A stretch of DNA of 19,732 nt from Clostridia bacterium (GTDB taxonomy: Bacteria > Bacillota > Clostridia > Christensenellales > UBA1242). This document shows positions 15,126 to 19,732 of the stretch, piece by piece. The stretch spans positions 1-19,732 of the forward strand of contig JAFQBZ010000176.1 in assembly GCA_017399515.1 (NCBI GenBank), given 5' to 3'. The notes beneath the pieces are model-generated. The model was not told where the DNA came from. It worked only from the letters and a program-made list of their open reading frames with translations, and did no database searches. The first letter of the stretch is position 1. Every line of letters starts with the position of its first letter. The position numbers were made by a program, and so were the translations under genes.

Positions 15126-16439
15126 TTAATATAAAATTTTAAAAACTGATAATAATGCGTTATTTTTTAATAATTTAGAATAATAATCTCTTTTTGATTT
15201 TTTGTAATTATAATCACTAATATTTCCATTCGCATGGTCTTGTTTTAGTTTTACTAAATATTCATCTCTTTTACTTCTATTAAACAAATCTTCTTGAGCG
15301 TATTTATGTATAAAGTAACAAATAATAATATTGATTAATACTAATATTGAAGATACCACTATACCTATGTTAACAACTGAAGGATAAACAAATGTTACTT
15401 TTGGTGTTCCTTTATTAAAATTTTCCTTGAAGTGGTTTTTTATTTCATTTGTTGTTGCATATCCAGTTTTATTATTAGAAGTATAATTTTTAAATTTATA
15501 AACAACAATTTCTTCATCAACTTTTATGTATACATAGTTAATATTATCTTTTGTTTCACAATAAATTTTTTGTAAAGAGTCCAAATTTTCTAATTTTACA
15601 GTTTTATAATCTTCTATAGATGGAACTTTCTTTTTTGCAAGTTCTGAAATAGTAATTGGATAGATTATCAAAAATAAAATCAATAAAACTATTACAAAAA
15701 CGACTATTTTTTGAAATAACTTTATTTTACTACTATATATCGTTTCATGTTTATTAATTGTATTATCATTAGATATTTTTTCTTCTGAATTTCTTTTAGA
15801 TTGTTTATCAAAAAAATATATACATCCAATATATGTAACTATTCCTAAAATTATTCCTATAAAAAACAAATAACTATTAGGGTTAATACAGCCTAAAATC
15901 ATGGTACTTAAAAAGCCAACAATAAATCCAATTATTATACTTTTCTTATTTATGGACAATTCTCTATTATATTCATCAACACGTTCTTTTTGTATTTCTG
16001 AATTAAAACCATTTTTTTGTGTGTTTAATAATTTAGAATCAATTAATATGCCTGAATTTTTTAGTTGGTTAATTGCATCAAGAGATGCATCTTTCCCCCT
16101 GTATTCTTCAAAATTAATTTTATCAAATTTCAAAAAATCATCATTGGTTAAGGGATATATTTTATAACCATTTAATTCTAAAATTTCACAATATTCATCT
16201 GAATTAGTTCTATCTAATGACATTTTTATTAAATTAATGTTGTTAGTTGTTTTGGAAATTTTTAAACGATTTTCTGGAGGCATAGTTAAAAATTCATTAG
16301 AACCCGTAGAAATTAATCTTCCACAAATACCACATCTAATGAATGGTGGGTTTATTTTAGAAAATTTATCACCATAACCATAACCTCTAGCAAGTTCCGC
16401 ATTACAATAAGGACAATTTATCCACCAATGTCTACCCAT
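15126..16439 (-). CDS. Zinc-ribbon, four-TM protein of unknown function
   Basis: 437 aa. The N-terminus has a four-cysteine zinc ribbon (Cys9, Cys12, Cys36, Cys39), then a charged cytosolic region, helices at about 167-185 and 190-210, a charged loop, a helix at 243-264, an approximately 85-residue domain with mixed strands on the outer or inner face, a helix at 353-378, and a C-terminal SHOCT-like stretch (about 394-424, with ANGNISDYNYKKSK). I recognise no enzyme motif. ATG 16439 follows GGAG at 5 bases; the longer frame starts at TTG codons in the ribosome site. The gene is more AT-rich and uses more TTA and ATA than the housekeeping genes, which suggests transfer. It is divergent from an XRE repressor whose operator fills this gene's promoter spacer, so it is probably silent until repression is lifted. 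Confidence 0.75.
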   Translation of the reverse strand: MGRHWWINCPYCNAELARGYGYGDKFSKINPPFIRCGICGRLISTGSNEFLTMPPENRLKISKTTNNINLIKMSLDRTNSDEYCEILELNGYKIYPLTNDDFLKFDKINFEEYRGKDASLDAINQLKNSGILIDSKLLNTQKNGFNSEIQKERVDEYNRELSINKKSIIIGFIVGFLSTMILGCINPNSYLFFIGIILGIVTYIGCIYFFDKQSKRNSEEKISNDNTINKHETIYSSKIKLFQKIVVFVIVLLILFLIIYPITISELAKKKVPSIEDYKTVKLENLDSLQKIYCETKDNINYVYIKVDEEIVVYKFKNYTSNNKTGYATTNEIKNHFKENFNKGTPKVTFVYPSVVNIGIVVSSILVLINIIICYFIHKYAQEDLFNRSKRDEYLVKLKQDHANGNISDYNYKKSKRDYYSKLLKNNALLSVFKILY

Positions 16440-16468
16440 ACCCTCTCCCAACAATCTTTATATTTTAA

Positions 16469-16497
16469 ATTATATACGAGTATTTTTCGTAAGTCAA
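16469..16497 (-). promoter_or_regulatory. Promoter of the zinc-ribbon/TM gene
   Basis: TTGACT (16492-16497) and TATAAT (16469-16474) are 17 bases apart on the minus strand. The spacer is almost entirely occupied by operator 1. Confidence 0.8.
16476..16490. promoter_or_regulatory. Operator 1 (ACGAGTATTTTTCGT)
   Basis: Imperfect inverted repeat (ACGA ... TCGT), matching operator 2 at 13 of 15 positions and centred 29 bp from it. It sits between the -35 and -10 of the minus-strand promoter. Confidence 0.7.
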
Positions 16498-16500
16498 TTA

Positions 16501-16529
16501 TTGCACGAATATTCTTCGTATAATATAAT
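16501..16529 (+). promoter_or_regulatory. Promoter of the XRE regulator
   Basis: TTGCAC (16501-16506), 17-base spacer, TATAAT (16524-16529); a second TATAAT overlaps at 16519-16524. The ATG follows two bases after the last -10 base, so the transcript should have no leader. Confidence 0.65.
16505..16519. promoter_or_regulatory. Operator 2 (ACGAATATTCTTCGT)
   Basis: Inverted repeat with perfect 5-bp arms ACGAA and TTCGT. It overlaps the -35 box and spacer of the regulator's own promoter, which points to autorepression. Confidence 0.75.
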
Positions 16530-16530
16530 T

Positions 16531-16731
16531 ATGAGTATAGGGGAAATTATTAAATCTTTAAGAGTTGAAAAACATATGACACAAACCGAACTTGCGTCAT
16601 TGCTTTTCACTAGTCAAGATACAATTTCTCTTTGGGAAAGGAATAAAAGTTTGCCAGACGTTAAATCAGTAATAAAAATGGCATCAATTTTTAATGTTTC
16701 AACAGATTACATTTTAGGAGTAGAAAAATAA
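16531..16731 (+). CDS. XRE-family helix-turn-helix repressor
   Basis: 66 aa, almost only a Cro/cI-type HTH_3 domain. MSIGEIIKSLRVEKHMTQTE gives helix 1 and the start of the HTH, SQDTISLWERN the recognition helix region, and STDYILG the usual C-terminal helix end. It has no sensor domain, so induction would need a partner or loss of the protein. The ATG at 16531 is where the family normally begins; there is no Shine-Dalgarno, and the -10 box lies just before it, so a leaderless message is likely. It probably represses both itself and the divergent zinc-ribbon/TM gene through the two operators. Regulators of this size are common in phages and integrated elements. Confidence 0.88.
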   Translation: MSIGEIIKSLRVEKHMTQTELASLLFTSQDTISLWERNKSLPDVKSVIKMASIFNVSTDYILGVEK

Positions 16732-16759
16732 TCATCCCATCATCACATTTCCTTTGATA

Positions 16760-16788
16760 TTGACAAATTAATTAAGATATGTTATAAC
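16760..16788 (+). promoter_or_regulatory. Promoter of the 119-aa gene
   Basis: TTGACA (16760-16765), 17-base spacer, TATAAC (16783-16788), giving a leader of about 30 bases. Confidence 0.65.
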
Positions 16789-16825
16789 AACTATATCTTA
16801 TATATGCAAAGGGAGTGATAAATAT

Positions 16826-17185
16826 ATGGATAATCAAAAGTTAATAGATATGACAATCTTTCAAGCCGTTCAAGACATTAGACAAATGATTATAACAAGA
16901 AATGTTGCGGCTTATCAAAGAGATGAATATTACACTCATGACAGAGATATTGATGTTGTTAAAATAAGAGAAAAAGACTCTGCAATAATTGCATACGCCA
17001 TTCGAGATCTTTACACAATGGCTGTTATTGAAAAACCTTCACCATATTATATTGATTTGGTGAACAGATGTGTAAATGAAGCCCTTCCTTACGCAAATGT
17101 TTCATTTGAATCAATCAAAAAATTTGCTGAAGAAAGAAAAAAAGAAGTTGACGACCTTAACAAAAACTATCAACCTCAACCATAA
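16826..17185 (+). CDS. Small helical cytosolic protein of unknown function
   Basis: 119 aa, without signal peptide or membrane helix, predicted mostly helical from its pattern of hydrophobic and charged residues. It has a conserved-looking mid section (AIIAYAIRDLYTMAVIEKPS) and ends in a charged tail with YQPQP. I do not recognise it. The ATG follows AGGGAG at a rather long spacing (10 bases). It has its own promoter and a terminator shared with the convergent 130-aa gene, so it is a single-gene unit. Base composition is close to the housekeeping genes, so whether it belongs to the adjacent element is unclear. Confidence 0.75.
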   Translation: MDNQKLIDMTIFQAVQDIRQMIITRNVAAYQRDEYYTHDRDIDVVKIREKDSAIIAYAIRDLYTMAVIEKPSPYYIDLVNRCVNEALPYANVSFESIKKFAEERKKEVDDLNKNYQPQP

Positions 17186-17186
17186 C

Positions 17187-17219
17187 AAAAAGCACAAAGC
17201 ATAATGCCTTGTGCTTTTT
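17187..17219. terminator. Bidirectional terminator
   Basis: AAAAAGCACAA (17187-17197) pairs with TTGTGCTTTTT (17209-17219) between two convergent genes, with further GC pairs possible in the loop. Confidence 0.85.
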
Positions 17220-17231
17220 TCTATTCATATA

Positions 17232-17624
17232 TTATTCTTTTATTTCAATTTGAATCTCTTCTTTTTTTACCAAATAAGAAACCACTGTTAAAACAATTCC
17301 AAAAATTGCAAAAACTATAAACATTGCAGTCATAAATGTTATTTCAGCATAAAGACCAACAACAATAAATAATATTATCATTGCAAGATAAGCAATTGTT
17401 GAAATGGTGTAAACAACGCGAGTGAAAATTATAGATTTTTTTGAAAGACACGCTGCTATAATAGTTAATACTCCCAACACCGGAAAAACATAAATTGTAA
17501 ATACGACATTTATATCAGTCACCATAGCAATGGCAATGCTCAATGCCAAACAACAAAAAGCAAAAGCAAATAAATATAACCCATAAACTATTCCTAAAGC
17601 GAATGTAATTTTTCTTTTATTCAT
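17232..17624 (-). CDS. Small four-TM membrane protein of unknown function
   Basis: 130 aa made of four hydrophobic helices (about residues 8-33, 40-60, 68-92 and 96-118) with a short basic N-terminus (MNKRK) and a charged tail (KKEEIQIEIKE). No functional motif is visible. ATG 17624 follows AGGAGGG at 6 bases, a strong site. A TATAAT at 17657-17662 is a likely -10, without a clear -35. It ends at a terminator shared with the gene facing it. Confidence 0.75.
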   Translation of the reverse strand: MNKRKITFALGIVYGLYLFAFAFCCLALSIAIAMVTDINVVFTIYVFPVLGVLTIIAACLSKKSIIFTRVVYTISTIAYLAMIILFIVVGLYAEITFMTAMFIVFAIFGIVLTVVSYLVKKEEIQIEIKE

Positions 17625-17725
17625 AAATCTACCCTCCTATACTAATTTACAATTTCATTATATCAAATAATACAATAATATAAAATTATTTTTTTGTATT
17701 TTATTTTTTTATTTGGGCATTTTTT

Positions 17726-17754
17726 TTGACATTTTTATGCGTTCAAGTTATCAT
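17726..17754 (+). promoter_or_regulatory. Candidate glgB promoter
   Basis: TTGACA (17726-17731) with TATCAT (17749-17754) at 17 bases; a perfect TATAAT (17755-17760) lies directly after and could be the real -10 with a poor -35. A GGCAAAA/TTTTGCC hairpin (17773-17779, 17791-17797) lies in the leader. Confidence 0.5.
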
Positions 17755-17828
17755 TATAATGTTATAGAATTTGGCAAAAAATTTTCAACATTTTGCCTTT
17801 ATTAAAACCGACTTTTTAAGGAGATTTT

Positions 17829-19732
17829 ATGTATCGTATTTTTGATTATAATCCACAATTAAAAGATTTCTGGGGCGACATTGAATATCGCATGCACCTT
17901 TATCATCACACAAAGTGGCGACTTCTTCAAGGTGAAAAAACTTTGAACGAATTTGCAAACGGTCATGATTATTTCGGTTTTCATCATGAAAACGGCTATT
18001 GGGTGTATCGTGAATGGGCTCCAAGCGCTTATCAACTTTATCTCACTGGTGACTTTAACGATTGGCATTGGCTCGACCACCCATTAACCAAACTTGAAAA
18101 CGGAATTTGGGAACTCAAACTTGAAGGCGACAACGCTTTGTGGGACGGCTGTAGAGTCAAAACCATTGTTGATGCAAACATGACACGAACCGAGCATATT
18201 CCGCTTTATGCAAGACGAGTTGTTCAAGACCCAGCCACTTATGTTTGGTGTGGCGAAGTTGTTGATAACAGAAAGACTTTTGAATGGACAGACCAAAACT
18301 TCGTTCCTGAAAACTCTGTTTATATTTATGAAGCACATGTGGGAATGGCTCAAGAACACGGACATGTTGGAACATACCGCGAATTTGCCGACTATACCCT
18401 TCCATACATCAAAGATTGTGGTTATAACACCATTCAACTTATGGCGATTATGGAACACCCATATTACGGCAGTTTTGGCTATCAAGTGTCTAATTTCTTT
18501 GCGGCTTCATCTTGGTTTGGAAAGCCTGAAGATTTGAAATATTTAGTAAACAAAGCACATGAACTTGGGCTTCGCGTTCTTCTTGATGTGGTTCACTCAC
18601 ACGCTGTTAAAAACACCACTGAAGGAATCAATATGTTTGACGGAACCACTTGGCAATTCTTCCATGATGGTGACAAAGGTGAACACCCAGCATGGGGCAC
18701 AAAGTGTTTCAACTATGGCAAAGATGAAGTCATTCACTTTTTATTGTCAAACCTTAAATTCTGGCTCACTGAATATCACTTCGACGGTTTCCGTTTTGAC
18801 GGCGTAACTTCAATGCTTTATCACGACCATGGTCTTGGAGAAGCATTTGATAATAACAAAAAATATTTCTCAACCAACACAAACACTGAAGCAATCACTT
18901 ATCTTCAACTTGCAAACGAACTCATTCGTGACGTGAAGCCAAACGCAATCACAATCACCGAAGATATGTCAGGAATGCCAGGAATGTGCCTTCCAATACA
19001 CGAAGGTGGAATCGGCTTTAACTATCGCCTTTCAATGGGGCTTCCTGATATGTGGATAAAGACCATTAAAGAGCAAAAAGACGAATGGTGGAACATTGAA
19101 AAAATGTGGGGCGAAATGTGTTTAAGAAGACCAGGCGAAAACTCTGTTGCTTATGTTGAAAGTCACGACCAAGCCCTTGTTGGTGACAAAACCGTTATCT
19201 TCCGTTTGGCAGATGCAGTTATGTACACCGATATGGACAAAATCTGCCACAACCCTGTTATTGACAGAGCAATTGCACTTCACAAAATGATTCGACTTTT
19301 CACCCTTGCTGGTGGCGGCGAAGCATACCTTAACTTTATGGGCAACGAATTTGGTCACCCTGAATGGATAGACTTCCCTCGTGAAGGCAACGGTTGGAGT
19401 TTCCACTATTGCAGAAGACAGTGGAGTTTAAGATATAATGGCTACTTGAAATATGAATGGCTTGGCGAGTTTGACAGAGATATGATTAAAGTCACCAAAG
19501 AACATAATATGTTCAATCAACAAATGGCAGACTTGCTTCTTATGAAGAACCCAGAACAAACCATTGTGTTCTATCGTCATGGGCTTATCTTTGCATTTAA
19601 TTTCAGCCCTAACAACTCACTCACAAATGTGCTTGTTCCAATCTTTGAAGAAAAAGACTATGAAGTTGCACTTTGCACTGACGATTTCAAATATGGCGGA
19701 AACGGACTTATTCATCACATAACCTATCCATC
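17829..19732 (+). CDS. glgB: 1,4-alpha-glucan branching enzyme, eukaryotic (GH13_8-like) type, 3' end cut by window
   Basis: The enzyme cuts alpha-1,4-glucan chains and rejoins them as alpha-1,6 branches in glycogen. The 634 codons visible contain an N-terminal CBM48-like domain (about 45-130; YREWAPSAYQLYLTGDFNDW) and a GH13 barrel with DVVHSH (253-258), nucleophile Asp324 in FRFDGVTSML, acid/base Glu378 in ITEDMSGMPG and Asp447 in VESHDQ. GYQVSNFFAASSWFGKPEDL, GGIGFNYRLSMGLPDMWI and NFMGNEFGHPEWIDFPREGN resemble plant and animal branching enzymes far more than E. coli-type GlgB. ATG follows AAGGAG at 5 bases. The C-terminal beta domain is present only in part. No other glycogen gene is in view. 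Confidence 0.93.
   Translation, partial: MYRIFDYNPQLKDFWGDIEYRMHLYHHTKWRLLQGEKTLNEFANGHDYFGFHHENGYWVYREWAPSAYQLYLTGDFNDWHWLDHPLTKLENGIWELKLEGDNALWDGCRVKTIVDANMTRTEHIPLYARRVVQDPATYVWCGEVVDNRKTFEWTDQNFVPENSVYIYEAHVGMAQEHGHVGTYREFADYTLPYIKDCGYNTIQLMAIMEHPYYGSFGYQVSNFFAASSWFGKPEDLKYLVNKAHELGLRVLLDVVHSHAVKNTTEGINMFDGTTWQFFHDGDKGEHPAWGTKCFNYGKDEVIHFLLSNLKFWLTEYHFDGFRFDGVTSMLYHDHGLGEAFDNNKKYFSTNTNTEAITYLQLANELIRDVKPNAITITEDMSGMPGMCLPIHEGGIGFNYRLSMGLPDMWIKTIKEQKDEWWNIEKMWGEMCLRRPGENSVAYVESHDQALVGDKTVIFRLADAVMYTDMDKICHNPVIDRAIALHKMIRLFTLAGGGEAYLNFMGNEFGHPEWIDFPREGNGWSFHYCRRQWSLRYNGYLKYEWLGEFDRDMIKVTKEHNMFNQQMADLLLMKNPEQTIVFYRHGLIFAFNFSPNNSLTNVLVPIFEEKDYEVALCTDDFKYGGNGLIHHITYP

Noticed and set aside
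18084..18485. 133-codon minus-strand frame and other antisense frames inside glgB
   Set aside because: They lie opposite conserved branching-enzyme motifs and are by-products of codon bias.
1..19732. CRISPR array, insertion sequence or integrase gene
   Set aside because: No regularly spaced repeats, transposase motifs or tyrosine-recombinase motifs were seen on either strand, so the integration reading of the tRNA-Arg copies rests on the repeats alone.

Overview
The window looks like the chromosome of a low-GC, Gram-positive-type bacterium in the Bacillota, probably an uncultured, spore-forming or formerly spore-forming member of the Clostridia. Several things support this: SpoIIE lies directly upstream of tilS, a Bacillota gene order; there is an LTA-synthase-type membrane sulfatase; Shine-Dalgarno sites (AGGAGG-like) and sigma-A promoters are strong; the tRNA encodes its CCA; and codon use is AT-biased (CAA, AAA and CTT dominate). 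No species can be named from the sequence.

Layout. Positions 1-1047 are one open frame that joins an RseP-type M50 protease fragment (1-222) to a RadC/JAB protein. The two parts differ sharply in codon use, so this is either an assembly chimera or a recombination scar. A calcium-type P-type ATPase follows on the plus strand (1127-3739). A long minus-strand block then holds a 301-aa anchored protein preceded by an overlapping 35-aa membrane peptide not previously listed, then tilS and spoIIE, then a 298-aa SHOCT-tailed membrane protein and asd. Aspartate kinase (10644-11600) is divergent from asd, so the first two steps of the aspartate pathway share a 75-bp intergenic region. An LTA-synthase-like enzyme and a HAD phosphatase complete the minus-strand housekeeping block.

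The accessory part begins at tRNA-Arg(ACG) (14531-14607). Its 3' end recurs twice downstream (14885-14908 and 15021-15037), and each of the three tails is followed by a different terminator hairpin, as expected of an integration hot spot with remnants of elements. Beyond it lies a compact divergent pair: an unrecognised 437-aa zinc-ribbon/four-TM protein and a 66-aa XRE repressor. Two matching inverted-repeat operators sit inside the two face-to-face promoters, and the repressor gene has no leader or ribosome binding site. This repressor-controlled pair beside a tRNA attachment site is the best candidate for an undescribed system here; its function is unknown.

The right end returns to host-like genes: a 119-aa helical protein, a 130-aa four-TM protein, and a glycogen branching enzyme of the eukaryotic (GH13_8-like) type that runs off the window.

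All calls come from reading motifs by eye. No database search was possible.
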